A program made the position numbers and the translations under genes. Positions 7,653 to 16,682 of a stretch of DNA of 64,000 bases are shown piece after piece. The DNA comes from Gammaproteobacteria bacterium. GTDB taxonomy: Bacteria > Pseudomonadota > Gammaproteobacteria > Pseudomonadales > Azotimanducaceae. A model generated the notes under the pieces. It saw only the letters and a list, made by a program, of their open reading frames with translations, did no database searches and had not been told where the DNA came from. Location: contig JAJFJZ010000001.1 in assembly GCA_021773565.1 (NCBI GenBank), forward strand, positions 88,239 to 152,238, in the 5' to 3' direction. Each line of letters starts with the position of its first letter. The first letter of the stretch is position 1.

Positions 7653-8321
7653 TTAAAAATTGTCCGTTGCCAGCATCGATGACTGCCGTCGTTCCAGATC
7701 CCTGATCCAGTTCCCTACCTTTTGATCAGGTTCATTTAAGCCTGCCAGATAGCTATGGTATGCGCTGAGAGCCGACGCATATTTACCCATGTACAGCTCA
7801 TATAGAATGCCAAGATTGAGATGTACTTCGCTAAATTCCGGCATCGCTTCCAGACACGCCAGATAATGGGCCTCAGCCTGTACAAAATCACCTGCTTCCC
7901 TGGCCATTATTCCCAGCTGGTTCAATGCATCACAACTTCCCGGCTGAATAACCAGCACGCGTCCAAAAGCCTCAGTTGCTGTATCCGAATCACCCAGGTT
8001 TCTGCTAACAATTCCCAAATTTATCCACGGACTTACCAGCTCCGGTTGTTCTTCTGTCAGTCTTAGCAGAGTGACTTTAGCCGCGTCCAAATCACCGCTT
8101 TTTAACTCAGCATCGGCCCTATCAAATAGAGAAATGGCAGATGTTTTAAACCCTGAACGATTGCGAGCCTTTTTATCAGGTACCGCGGTTGGCCGACTGT
8201 TCCCGCCTGATTCAAAATTTTCAGGAGCGCCAGAGGATTGACACCCAGTCACGAGAAACAAACAACAGATACATATCAACTCACGAAACACACCCATAGC
8301 TTTAGTACAACTCATCAACAT
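7653..8321 (-). CDS. TPR lipoprotein (smaller)
   Basis: 222 residues from the ATG at 8321, preceded by AAGGGTGG; an earlier in-frame ATG at 8348 would overlap the upstream gene more and has a weaker site. The signal ends in the lipobox LVTGC, so it is a lipoprotein; the residue after Cys is Gln, which does not signal inner-membrane retention, so the outer membrane is expected. The body contains three or four tetratricopeptide repeats (SLFDRADAELKSGDLDAAKV, SPWINLGIVSRNLGDSDTAT, DALNQLGIMAREAGDFVQAE, VHLNLGILYELYMGKYASAL). It overlaps the preceding large TPR gene by 20 bases. TPR arrays serve as docking scaffolds, which fits a trans-envelope complex. Confidence 0.85.
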   Translation of the reverse strand: MLMSCTKAMGVFRELICICCLFLVTGCQSSGAPENFESGGNSRPTAVPDKKARNRSGFKTSAISLFDRADAELKSGDLDAAKVTLLRLTEEQPELVSPWINLGIVSRNLGDSDTATEAFGRVLVIQPGSCDALNQLGIMAREAGDFVQAEAHYLACLEAMPEFSEVHLNLGILYELYMGKYASALSAYHSYLAGLNEPDQKVGNWIRDLERRQSSMLATDNF

Positions 8322-11109
8322 ACGCCACCCTTCGCTCCTGTTTTGCATACCTTCCCGGCATCAGTTCCCGCAACCGTGCGAAACTGTGTTTTACCCACTC
8401 ATCATAATAGCCATCCCAACTTCGACGCTGGTTTAACACATGCAGGGAGATTGCCTGTTCCTCAAATGGATATGCCTGTTCTTCCAGCAAGAGTTCATAC
8501 TGCGCAAGTTCCATATCGTTCAAACCGGCAGGTCGTTCAGAGCCGTACAACGATTCGCCTAAAGCGGCATAGAGTTCTGCAATTTCATAAGTGGCAGCAC
8601 TGGAATATTTCGCCACTTTGTACTCCGACAGTTTCTCAAATTCAGCAACCGATTGGAGAAGTGCTTTCTGCTTTTGTTTAAGACTTCGCTTCAATGGCAA
8701 CTTTAGCGATATTATTCGATACGCATCCCGGGCGTCGATCGCAAATACATATTGGGATTCGGCCGCCAAACTGGTCGCCCGCGAATACAGGGAAGCATCA
8801 TTTCCTTTAGTTAATGCCGCGTGAAAACCGATTTTTTTTCTCAACCAGAACCGCCGCTTATCAGGAGCGTTGGTCTTTTGGTAAAGTTGATCCATATGAT
8901 GCATAGCTTCAAGGTTCAGCGCTTTTGGAATATCGAATTTATGTGCATAGTCTCGAAAATGTTCGATTGCCTCAGGGTATGCTTCGGCAAGCAAAAACAG
9001 TTCTGCCGCATGGTATTTCGCTACACGCGCAATTTCCGTGTCCTGGTGTTGTACAGATAACGTGAGTAATTCCATTGCCGCATCCGACCATCTATGTGAT
9101 TTTTCATAGTATCCTGCCAATCTCCTGGAGATATCAGCAGATAATTTGTGCCGGGGATACAGCGATCTGAATCGCTTTAGATTCAGGGCAGCAAGATCCC
9201 AGTTTTGCATGGCTTCAAAAACAGCAACTGCATCATACAGACTCCTTATTGCCAGCTTGTTTTCCGGGGCTTCTGCATGGGCTCTCAGATAATGGGCAAC
9301 AGCATTTTCCATTTTCCCGGATAGCTCAGACAGTTCTCCCTGTTTGTAGATGGAAGCAAGAATACGTTCTCTCAGGGCGGTATCATTGGTGGGCATCAGT
9401 TTTCGATAGGCATTCTCAGCCTCAACAAATGCAGACAATTCAAAATAGCTATGCCCCGTTATCAATAGGGCATTGGCTCGCAATTTCCTGTCCAGATCCA
9501 AAATTGATAACAACTGACTTGCCAATTCAATCGCATCTACATACTGACCAGTTGAATACAAGGTATTGGCAGCCGCTGCCTGTACGCCCGGTGCTCTTGA
9601 ATCGTTGGGAAACATCAGCGCAAATTCTATTTGTGCAGCAATTTTTTTGTCCTGCCAATGGGCAACCCTTGCATCCGAGCGGAGCAATAAGGTGTCCAGA
9701 CCAAGCACCGCTGCATAACCTGCTTCCGCTGCGTGTTCATTCTCTGGATATTCCCACACAATCCCCTGATATGCGCTTACTGCGGCTTCATGTTTTCCCG
9801 CCTCTGTGTATGCTTCACCTGAGAGGAACAAAACGTTTGCGAAATCCTCGTGTTCGGGGAAGGTCTGCAGTATCTGCTCATACCAATCTGCGGATTGTAT
9901 ATACGCATCGGGGAGCTTGCTTATCTGTGCTTCAGAATGGCTTTTTTGAGCCAGTTCAAAAAGGTAGTTTTCCAGTATCTGCAGATAGTGTTCACGCGCA
10001 CCAGAGTCGTGTAAATTCCAGAACTCGCTACGAATACCGTAACGTTCAACAAACTCCTGCTTTCTCGGAAACACTTCGGATGGAAAATCTGCTTCAATAA
10101 GCGTGTCTATCATCTGGCGATGAAAAGCAGGAGCGCGTATATCCAGCGCATTTTGATCTATAAATGTTTGCAGGCTGAATACGCTGTCCAGAAAACGCGC
10201 ATTGTCTCGATAGTCCTCCGCCAGTGTTTGATAGACAATATGTTGCCAATCAGGTTTTCCGCGCACCGCCATATGCTCCGCTAGTGTCCGGGCACCGTCC
10301 AGATAGGATAGTGTGTGAACCAACACTCGCAGGGAATCTTCAAGTATTTCTGAATCGCGGGTATCCCGCTCCCCATCTTGCATAATCTGTCCCAGCAAGT
10401 TCAGAAAACTGGGCACAGCGGCATCCAGATCCGATAACTTGAACAAAGACCAGCCTTGCATATATAGCGCATTGCGCGCATAAACGGATGCCTGACCATG
10501 GTCTACGACATACTTGTAATCGACCACCGCCTGCTGGTATACACCAGCGGAAAACTGTAACTCGCCTCGTCTGAAATGTGCCTCAATACTATAAGTACTT
10601 TGAGGGTATTCCGAGAGCAGTTTGTTTAGATAGCGAAGCGTTTCTGTCTTGTTACCGTTTAGTTCATAGGCCCGTGCCAGCTGATAATAAATCAAGTCCA
10701 ATTGAGCAGAGGGAGTAGTTTTAAGAAGTGACTCATAAAGCCCAATTGCCACCACATACGGTTCTGATTCCCCCTCAATATCCCGTTGTTCGCCCCTCCC
10801 CATTTCCAGGTCGGCTAGACGTTTGCCGATCGAGTGTTTTTCACTGACTTCAGGTATTTCGCTGTACACGCGCTGGTACGCCTGAATAACATCTGCGGCA
10901 GAGGGCTTCACCGGAATTGCAACAAATTTAACTGCGGGTAAGGCTTCAACAACCTGGGCGAGGCTGGTATTTTCTTCACCCTGAAACTGCCTTTGTCCAC
11001 CAGAACCGCTACACGCACCCAATACAATCACCACCGGAACCACCAAAAGAGCCAGGGGCAGGGAAAGGAAATTCCGCTTGGGTATGGATAAGCACACGAC
11101 GCTGTTCAC
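8302..11109 (-). CDS. Large TPR lipoprotein (935 residues)
   Basis: Begins with GTG in a GTGA overlap with the upstream gene's stop. Signal peptide FLSLPLALLVVPVVIVLGAC with lipobox LGAC, so lipidated and probably anchored in the outer membrane (Ser follows Cys). The remainder is an almost continuous helical array with many TPR motifs, for example DLIYYQLARAYELNGNKTET, IEAHFRRGELQFSAGVYQQA, DFANVLFLSGEAYTEAGKHE and LRANALLITGHSYFELSAFV. No enzymatic motif was seen. Size, lipidation and location between other TPR genes and exbBD suggest the main outer-membrane-side scaffold of the machine. Resemblance to TPR lipoproteins of the Myxococcus Glt complex is by architecture only. Confidence 0.88.
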   Translation of the reverse strand: MNSVVCLSIPKRNFLSLPLALLVVPVVIVLGACSGSGGQRQFQGEENTSLAQVVEALPAVKFVAIPVKPSAADVIQAYQRVYSEIPEVSEKHSIGKRLADLEMGRGEQRDIEGESEPYVVAIGLYESLLKTTPSAQLDLIYYQLARAYELNGNKTETLRYLNKLLSEYPQSTYSIEAHFRRGELQFSAGVYQQAVVDYKYVVDHGQASVYARNALYMQGWSLFKLSDLDAAVPSFLNLLGQIMQDGERDTRDSEILEDSLRVLVHTLSYLDGARTLAEHMAVRGKPDWQHIVYQTLAEDYRDNARFLDSVFSLQTFIDQNALDIRAPAFHRQMIDTLIEADFPSEVFPRKQEFVERYGIRSEFWNLHDSGAREHYLQILENYLFELAQKSHSEAQISKLPDAYIQSADWYEQILQTFPEHEDFANVLFLSGEAYTEAGKHEAAVSAYQGIVWEYPENEHAAEAGYAAVLGLDTLLLRSDARVAHWQDKKIAAQIEFALMFPNDSRAPGVQAAAANTLYSTGQYVDAIELASQLLSILDLDRKLRANALLITGHSYFELSAFVEAENAYRKLMPTNDTALRERILASIYKQGELSELSGKMENAVAHYLRAHAEAPENKLAIRSLYDAVAVFEAMQNWDLAALNLKRFRSLYPRHKLSADISRRLAGYYEKSHRWSDAAMELLTLSVQHQDTEIARVAKYHAAELFLLAEAYPEAIEHFRDYAHKFDIPKALNLEAMHHMDQLYQKTNAPDKRRFWLRKKIGFHAALTKGNDASLYSRATSLAAESQYVFAIDARDAYRIISLKLPLKRSLKQKQKALLQSVAEFEKLSEYKVAKYSSAATYEIAELYAALGESLYGSERPAGLNDMELAQYELLLEEQAYPFEEQAISLHVLNQRRSWDGYYDEWVKHSFARLRELMPGRYAKQERRVAYVDELY

Positions 11110-13076
11110 GAGCTTTCAAAGCCTGCAGCAGCGTTTTTGTGTTCTGCTTTCGCAGCAAGCAAATCGCTTGTTCGGGCAATCGCCACTCGCGCAATCAGCA
11201 AGTACCGTTCTACCCGCCTGATTTCCCGTTTCATACCGGAACGTATTTCCCCGGCAAGCATTTCCTGCCTATTATGCAAGGCCGCACTGATCGCTAACTC
11301 CAGGCCGTGTACCCGTTTTGGTAAACTCTCCAAGCCAATCGCAATTCCGTTGTCATAATTGTGCTCTGCCCGATTCAGTCGAGATCTGGCTGCATCAACC
11401 TGTTCCATGTCATTTTCATGGACTTGCAAACGTTTGTTAATCAGCTGTAAACGTGCCGGTTTGGTATCGACCAGGTCAAAAAACCGGAGACCCCGCAATC
11501 GTTCAACTCGATAAACAAGCCGGGCACGCTGCGCATCGTCCAATTCTTTTTCAGCAACCACACGCATTCGAGACAGGGAACGGATACTTTCCTCTTGCTG
11601 GTGTGACGCGATAGACAACATCCATTCATCAGAATATTCCGCTTTTCGAGTGTTTAGCACCGAAACCCGTGACCGTAACTCGGCTATTTGTGCAACGAGC
11701 AGGTCGCGTTTATCAACCAGGCCCTGTTCCTGCAATACAAGACGTGCAGCCCGGGTTCTGCGTTTAATTTCTATTGCGGCTAAATTCAGTGCCTCTAGGT
11801 TTTCCGGTATTGTTTCCAGATAAGCGTCCATTTTTTTTAGCTCGGACCAATCCGACAGCAACCCGTGAACGGTTTCAGAGCTTAACCATTCAAGCCAATC
11901 GGAATACCCGATCTCTTCCTGCCATTCCAGAATCGCCGCACTATGCCTCGCTTCGTCAACGTGCGGGCTAGCAAAGGTAGCAAGAAATTCACCCATCCAT
12001 TTCGAATCTTCAGCCTGTATGCGAATGCTTTTCAGGGTATCCAGTCTGCTTTGAAACGTTTTTTCAGCATCTCTGTATGCATGCAAGACTGCTTCGTGAG
12101 TAACGGTTCCTTCCTTTGAGAGCAGTTCCAGGCTCATGGGTAATCCCAGATAGGCTTTCGCCGAACTTGCAGTCCAGTTGTTCTGGTTCTTAAGTTTCTG
12201 CCAGACACGGCTTGCCACTTCTGCATCCTGATCCTGCATGGCTGTACTGGCATAACTGGCCAGTGCCAGATTCTGGTAACGGCCTGAACCGGGCAAAGTA
12301 TCAAGCAGTTGCTCGGACAAACTTACACCCGCTCTGGTTAACGCATTTTGTGGTCGAGCTGCATCGGCCTGCGTCTTTAACCGGGCCAGAGCCACTCTGG
12401 AGCGCTGAACAATATCCTGCGTTTCCGCACTGTAAACCGGCAGGTGTGAAAGCGTACTAAATACATCGTAGGCAGCATCAAAGTCTGAAGCAGAAGTAAT
12501 TTCCCCTTCCGGCTCAAGCGTACTGCCCTGATAGAACGCAACACCCAGGTTGAACAGGCCATATACCTGTAGAGTATTGTCCACCGGAATCGTGTTCAAA
12601 ATATCCTGTGCTTTATCAAGTTCGCCTGATTGAATGGCCAACTCTGCACGCATGAATTGCACTTCGGGGTGCATTAACTGACGTCCCAACCAGTTGCGAT
12701 CCAACTGTATAACACCAAGTTGGACAGCCAGCTTATCCCAATCCTGACGCCTGAAATATTCCCGGGCCAGATGAAAGGCCAACCTTTGTTGTTCCAGATT
12801 GTCTAGTTGCTCGGCGTCAATACCCGAAAAAATATCATGCGCGTAATTGAACATCCCGTTGGCAAACGCAAAACTGCCCTTGGCTACTCTGAACCGTACT
12901 GGATCATCGCCCGTTCGATTTTGGGTTTCTGCTACCAGGGCCCGGACCATCGCTCCCTCATATTGTCCCTGGTAGTATTCGTAAAGGACTGTGCCGTAGG
13001 AGAGTTCTTCCAACGGACTAATATCCTGCAGACCAACAACACAGGTGATGAGCAAATTGCACAGGATAGTATTCAT
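11106..13076 (-). CDS. Exported helical/coiled-coil protein with TPR-like N-terminal half
   Basis: 656 residues. The N-terminus (MNTILCNLLITCVVGLQ) is a short, not very strong export signal. Residues about 25-330 show TPR-like helical pairs (YGTVLYEYYQGQYEGAMVRA, ADFDAAYDVFSTLSHLPV and similar). From about residue 400 onward the sequence is Arg/Glu/Leu-rich and heptad-like (LEALNLAAIEIKRRTRAARL, KRDLLVAQIAELRSRVSVL), so a long coiled coil is likely. No known catalytic domain. It lies 13 bases after the preceding gene and overlaps the next by four, so it is translated as part of the set. A periplasm-spanning rod or adaptor role is inference. Confidence 0.82.
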   Translation of the reverse strand: MNTILCNLLITCVVGLQDISPLEELSYGTVLYEYYQGQYEGAMVRALVAETQNRTGDDPVRFRVAKGSFAFANGMFNYAHDIFSGIDAEQLDNLEQQRLAFHLAREYFRRQDWDKLAVQLGVIQLDRNWLGRQLMHPEVQFMRAELAIQSGELDKAQDILNTIPVDNTLQVYGLFNLGVAFYQGSTLEPEGEITSASDFDAAYDVFSTLSHLPVYSAETQDIVQRSRVALARLKTQADAARPQNALTRAGVSLSEQLLDTLPGSGRYQNLALASYASTAMQDQDAEVASRVWQKLKNQNNWTASSAKAYLGLPMSLELLSKEGTVTHEAVLHAYRDAEKTFQSRLDTLKSIRIQAEDSKWMGEFLATFASPHVDEARHSAAILEWQEEIGYSDWLEWLSSETVHGLLSDWSELKKMDAYLETIPENLEALNLAAIEIKRRTRAARLVLQEQGLVDKRDLLVAQIAELRSRVSVLNTRKAEYSDEWMLSIASHQQEESIRSLSRMRVVAEKELDDAQRARLVYRVERLRGLRFFDLVDTKPARLQLINKRLQVHENDMEQVDAARSRLNRAEHNYDNGIAIGLESLPKRVHGLELAISAALHNRQEMLAGEIRSGMKREIRRVERYLLIARVAIARTSDLLAAKAEHKNAAAGFESS

Positions 13077-13089
13077 TTAACAAACAAGC

Positions 13090-13605
13090 TCAGGACGAAA
13101 CGCTAACGACAAAGTCCGGTTGGTATTTCGCCGTAGAATCTGAAATTTTTAGCTCTACGAAAGTAGGCTCAAAGTTTTTTTCAAATTCCGCGGTTGCTGC
13201 CCGTTTGTATTCTCGCCCATTGGGGCCCTTACCAATGAAAAACGCACTTATCCGATTAGAACCCTGTTTCACATTACCTATGAATAATCGCTGAACCCCG
13301 CCTCGATACAGGGCATCTATTTGTAGTTCCGTATACAGGTAATGGCTAACTTCTTTTCCATTCAACTTCAGCGTTACTGAATCAAGATTAAAGAAGTCCC
13401 CCACATTCATGGAAAGATATACGGCAACCTGGGAGCTTGCCGGATACAACAGTTCTTCCTCCAGTATAAGCAGGTCGCGTTTTAGCTCTATCAACGATTG
13501 CTTGATCTCTTCCATTTGGGTGTCAAGCTGCTCCCCATGTAAGGGTCTATCCAGAAGAGAACAACAAAGTATCAGATACAGGACAGTGAGATGGATCCTT
13601 AGCAT
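13090..13605 (-). CDS. Exported coiled-coil/beta-domain protein, conserved partner of the TPR genes
   Basis: 171 residues: a signal peptide (RIHLTVLYLILCCSLLDRP), a coiled coil (DTQMEEIKQSLIELKRDLLI), then a beta-rich C-terminal domain with VAVYLSMNVGDFFNLDSVTL, GVQRLFIGNVKQGSNRISAF and a terminal DSTAKYQPDF. Similar proteins are, from memory, sometimes labelled AraC-family regulators in databases; nothing here looks like a helix-turn-helix and the signal peptide argues against a DNA-binding role. It sits seven bases after the TlpA gene in the operon. The function is unknown, but an envelope location is well supported. Confidence 0.8.
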   Translation of the reverse strand: MLRIHLTVLYLILCCSLLDRPLHGEQLDTQMEEIKQSLIELKRDLLILEEELLYPASSQVAVYLSMNVGDFFNLDSVTLKLNGKEVSHYLYTELQIDALYRGGVQRLFIGNVKQGSNRISAFFIGKGPNGREYKRAATAEFEKNFEPTFVELKISDSTAKYQPDFVVSVSS

Positions 13606-13612
13606 AATGTAC

Positions 13613-14119
13613 TTATTCCTTGATCAGTTGCTTTACCACCTTCAGGTATTGGGCTTCGTCGCCTGGCTGGTATCCTCGATGGATATACCGCACCACACCA
13701 TCCCGATCGATCAAAACACTACTTGGCATCGCTTCAAGTTCGTAAAGTTCTGAAATTTTTTGCCCGGAATCTATGAGCACGGGAAAGGAAACCCCGGTTT
13801 CTTGCGCCAGAGCTCGGGCGGGTATCGGATCACCTTCCACGTTCACAGACAACACTGCAAAACCGGCATCCTGGTAACGCTTGTGAATTCGATCAAGTAA
13901 GGGCATTTCCTGCCTGCAGGGTCCACACCAGCTTGCCCAGAAATTAAGCAAAACCACACGTCCCCGGTACTCATTCAGTCTCAGGTTCTCACCTTGCAGG
14001 CTTTTTAGAGTAAAGTCGGGGGCATCGTCCTGCACGGTAATGGCATTGCTGGTCACGGTAAGGGTAACCAGGCCGAGGTAAATCAGAAATTTAACAATTT
14101 GGATCCGACATTTGTTCAC
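13613..14119 (-). CDS. TlpA-family periplasmic thiol-disulfide oxidoreductase
   Basis: 168 residues, first gene of the operon, GTG start with GGAG nine bases upstream. The N-terminal hydrophobic segment (FLIYLGLVTLTVTSNAI) is a signal peptide or anchor. The thioredoxin-like fold shows APDFTLKSLQGENLRLNEYR, the redox site WASWCGPC (Cys65, Cys68) and the cis-Pro motif EAMPSSVLIDRDG. TlpA/ResA-type proteins reduce specific periplasmic disulfides. Its targets might include operon partners, but cysteines there are few, so it could instead serve other envelope proteins. Confidence 0.92.
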   Translation of the reverse strand: MNKCRIQIVKFLIYLGLVTLTVTSNAITVQDDAPDFTLKSLQGENLRLNEYRGRVVLLNFWASWCGPCRQEMPLLDRIHKRYQDAGFAVLSVNVEGDPIPARALAQETGVSFPVLIDSGQKISELYELEAMPSSVLIDRDGVVRYIHRGYQPGDEAQYLKVVKQLIKE

Positions 14120-14580
14120 AATAATTACTCCGCAATCTGTGTCTAAACAAGCACATCGATGTCACCGTCGATAAATCCAGTTCAGCTTTCCCTTTGGTCA
14201 GCCTTACTACCACTATCCCTGTCGGCTGATTAATCGTACAACCGGTGGCGATCAATGTTTTGCTCCTTGCGGCGCAGTCATTACCATCCCTGGTAATGTT
14301 ATTGATGATGTCGAAATCCGTTCCAACCCATCAAATCCAACACACAAAAACACTCTTTGCGAAATATTGTAATCCTGTCAATCGAAACCGGGGTTCCCCG
14401 ACTACTCGCACTGCCAAACCTGCTGGAGGTATGTCAGTCACGACAGCGAACCCCGACTTCTAAACTGTGTCTGAGACACTGTCTGAAACCTTACATTAAT
14501 GGAGTATGCGGCATGGTTATGGGGTACAGATCACAATCTGTTCATCCAGAAGACGCAGCGAGTGCGTTATGAGAGGAAAG
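14120..14580. other. Intergenic region (461 bases) with short palindromes
   Basis: Separates the TlpA-led operon from apbE; both flanking genes are on the minus strand, so this should hold the ten-gene operon promoter, though I could not pick a convincing -35/-10 pair. Three short palindromes stand out: CATTACCA-TCCC-TGGTAATG (14279-14298), CGGGGTTCCCCG (14389-14400) and GTGTCTGAGACAC (14467-14479). None is followed by a T-run. Short plus-strand frames here look non-coding. Confidence 0.5.
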
Positions 14581-15585
14581 TCAATCTTCGAGTTGTAACA
14601 AATCGTCAGAGAATTGTAATTTTCCGTCACCATCGATAATGATGGCATCTATCCCCGGAAGTGAATTAACCAGAGCAAGGCCCTTTGCTGGACCCAGAAC
14701 GAACACGCTGGTGGACAGTGCATCAGTAAAAGTTGCCTCCTCGCCCAGTATGGTAACGCTGCGACTGGATTGCGCACTCTGCCCGGTCCCCGGGTCCAGA
14801 ATATGGTGGTAACGCACACCTTCTTCAATAAAATACCGCTCATAATCTCCGGATGTCGATATGGCTGTATTCTCCAGCGGCAGGACGGCAACCATCGCCT
14901 GCGGGTCACGCGGATTTTTGACCCCTACAGACCATGGCTGACCTCTATGGTCTCCGACAATACGACTATCTCCTCCTGCAGAGACCATGGCCTGACTAAA
15001 TCCAAGATCAATCAACAGGTTGATACACCGATCAACTGCGTAGCCCTTGGCAATACCGCCAAGATCTACATAAACACTTTCATGCGCAAAACGTATAGCC
15101 TGCTTTTCGTTGTCAAACACCAAGTGTCGGTAATCAATGGCCGCGAGTGCCTTCTCCATTTGCGCATCTGCAGGCCGGTGCGCTTCCCTGTAGTCGTAAT
15201 ACCTGCCTACGGATGCATAGGTGATATCAAAGGCTCCATGTGTAAGCTCGGAAATGCGATTACTTTTTTTTATCAAATCAAATAGCTCGGAAGAAACCCG
15301 GTAAGCCGAGGGATGCGCATTTTTGTTTAACAGGGACAACTCGCTCGTCTTTTTGTAGGGACTCATGAGCGCATCTATTCTGCGCATCTCACTCATCACG
15401 GCTGCGAGCGCTTGTTCAGCGACAATCCCGTTTTCATGCCAAACTTCGGCATGAATTTGTGTGCCCATAATGGATTCGGTTTTTTTAAACCAATCTGCCG
15501 CTGCCGTGCCGGACACAAGCGACAGGCAAAGAACCATCACTGCTAGTGGTATGCCTGAAGGTATTAGGTTTGCATGCATGCTCAT
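14581..15585 (-). CDS. apbE: FAD:protein FMN transferase (ApbE)
   Basis: ApbE moves FMN from FAD onto a Thr (or Ser) of periplasmic or membrane flavoproteins such as NqrC, RnfG and stand-alone FMN-binding proteins, using Mg2+. Seen here: ESIMGTQIHAEVW near the mature N-terminus, VDLGGIAKGYAVDR, MVSAGGDSRIVG, the ISTSGDYERYF motif, YHHILDPGTGQSAQ, and the C-terminal FTDALSTSVFVLG metal/FAD-site motif. The ATG at 15585 gives a good Sec signal (GIPLAVMVLCLSLVSGTAAA) without a lipobox; the longer frame upstream would run into the divergent cysteine synthase gene. Length is 334 residues, normal for the family. A likely substrate, the flavinylation-motif protein at 23.1 kb, lies in the same window. 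Confidence 0.93.
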   Translation of the reverse strand: MSMHANLIPSGIPLAVMVLCLSLVSGTAAADWFKKTESIMGTQIHAEVWHENGIVAEQALAAVMSEMRRIDALMSPYKKTSELSLLNKNAHPSAYRVSSELFDLIKKSNRISELTHGAFDITYASVGRYYDYREAHRPADAQMEKALAAIDYRHLVFDNEKQAIRFAHESVYVDLGGIAKGYAVDRCINLLIDLGFSQAMVSAGGDSRIVGDHRGQPWSVGVKNPRDPQAMVAVLPLENTAISTSGDYERYFIEEGVRYHHILDPGTGQSAQSSRSVTILGEEATFTDALSTSVFVLGPAKGLALVNSLPGIDAIIIDGDGKLQFSDDLLQLED

Positions 15586-15686
15586 CCAATTCTGCGTTTC
15601 AGTGGCCTGCCAGGTTTCATGATAACATTCCCCCCTACAAAAACTGCCAAGTACATCGGCCTGGATATGAGAGTTACTTAATATAG

Positions 15687-16682
15687 ATGCAACAACCTGC
15701 CGCAACTACACAAAACTGGACCAACAGCTTTTCCGCAGCAATTGGCGATACACCACTCATTCGTCTGAGTACCCTGAGCAGGGAAACCGGTTGCAATATT
15801 CTTGGCAAAGCAGAATTTTTGAATCCGGGCGGGTCAGTAAAAGACAGGGCTGCACTGGGCATGATAGATGCAGCAGAAGCCAGTGGCAGGCTTGTGAAAA
15901 ACGGAACTGTGGTGGAAGGTACAGCAGGGAATACCGGAATTGGACTGGTGCATATCTGCAACGAGCGTGCGTACCCCTGCGTAATCTACATGCCGGATAA
16001 TCAGTCACCCGAAAAAGCCCAACTTTTGCAAACTCTGGGTGCAGACGTTCGACAGGTTCCAGCAGTCCCTTATAAAGATCCGGCAAATTTCCAGAAACAG
16101 GCAGGTGAATATGCCTCAACTACCCCTGGAGTATTCTGGACTAACCAGTTTGACAATACCGCCAACAGGGACATCCACTTTCGCACTACCGGTCCCGAAA
16201 TCTGGCGACAGACAGATGGCCTGGTCGACGCATTTGTAACGGCATGCGGAACCGGTGGCACGCTTGCCGGGGTAAGTCGATACCTTAAACAGAAAAACCA
16301 AAATATACAGATCGTACTGGCAGACCCCATGGGTAGTGCCCTGTACAACTATGTAAAAACCGGGCTGCCCGAGATAAGCAAGGGTCCGTCAATCACCGAG
16401 GGCATAGGCAATAGCAGAATTACCGGCAATCTGGCAGATACCCTCATCGACGATGCCGTTCAGGTACAGGATCTGGATATGATCAACGTACTATACAAAC
16501 TATTGATGAAGGAAGGCTGGTATCTGGGCTCTTCAACGGGTATCAATTTGTGTGCGGCCGTGCAGACCGCTCTAAAACTGGGACCGGGGCACACCATCGT
16601 AACCATGTTGTGCGATAGTGGTAACAAGTACCAGTCCAGACTTTACAACAAGGAATTTCTACAGGAAAAGGGGCTCGCATAA
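15687..16682 (+). CDS. cysK: Cysteine synthase (O-acetylserine sulfhydrylase)
   Basis: PLP enzyme making cysteine from O-acetylserine and sulfide. Motifs: AIGDTPLIRL at the start, the PLP-lysine segment FLNPGGSVKDRAAL, EGTAGNTGIGL (substrate loop), ACGTGGTLAGVSRYL (PLP phosphate cradle) and the C-terminal YLGSSTGINLCAAV. At 331 residues, with EGTAGNTG rather than the usual EPTSGNTG, it belongs to the longer branch that also includes fungal mitochondrial forms, so it may be an accessory paralogue of CysK. It is divergent from apbE, and its stop overlaps the next gene's ATG (TAATG), indicating coupling to the LDH2-type dehydrogenase. Confidence 0.9.
   Translation: MQQPAATTQNWTNSFSAAIGDTPLIRLSTLSRETGCNILGKAEFLNPGGSVKDRAALGMIDAAEASGRLVKNGTVVEGTAGNTGIGLVHICNERAYPCVIYMPDNQSPEKAQLLQTLGADVRQVPAVPYKDPANFQKQAGEYASTTPGVFWTNQFDNTANRDIHFRTTGPEIWRQTDGLVDAFVTACGTGGTLAGVSRYLKQKNQNIQIVLADPMGSALYNYVKTGLPEISKGPSITEGIGNSRITGNLADTLIDDAVQVQDLDMINVLYKLLMKEGWYLGSSTGINLCAAVQTALKLGPGHTIVTMLCDSGNKYQSRLYNKEFLQEKGLA

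Noticed and set aside
9249..10100. 283-codon plus-strand frame
   Set aside because: Antisense to the 935-residue TPR lipoprotein; composition (Pro, His, Gln-rich) is typical of a reverse-frame shadow.
14245..14463. Short plus-strand frames in the 14.1-14.6 kb spacer, including a ~60-codon stretch without an ATG
   Set aside because: No ribosome site, no recognisable domain and only short open length; more likely regulatory spacer.
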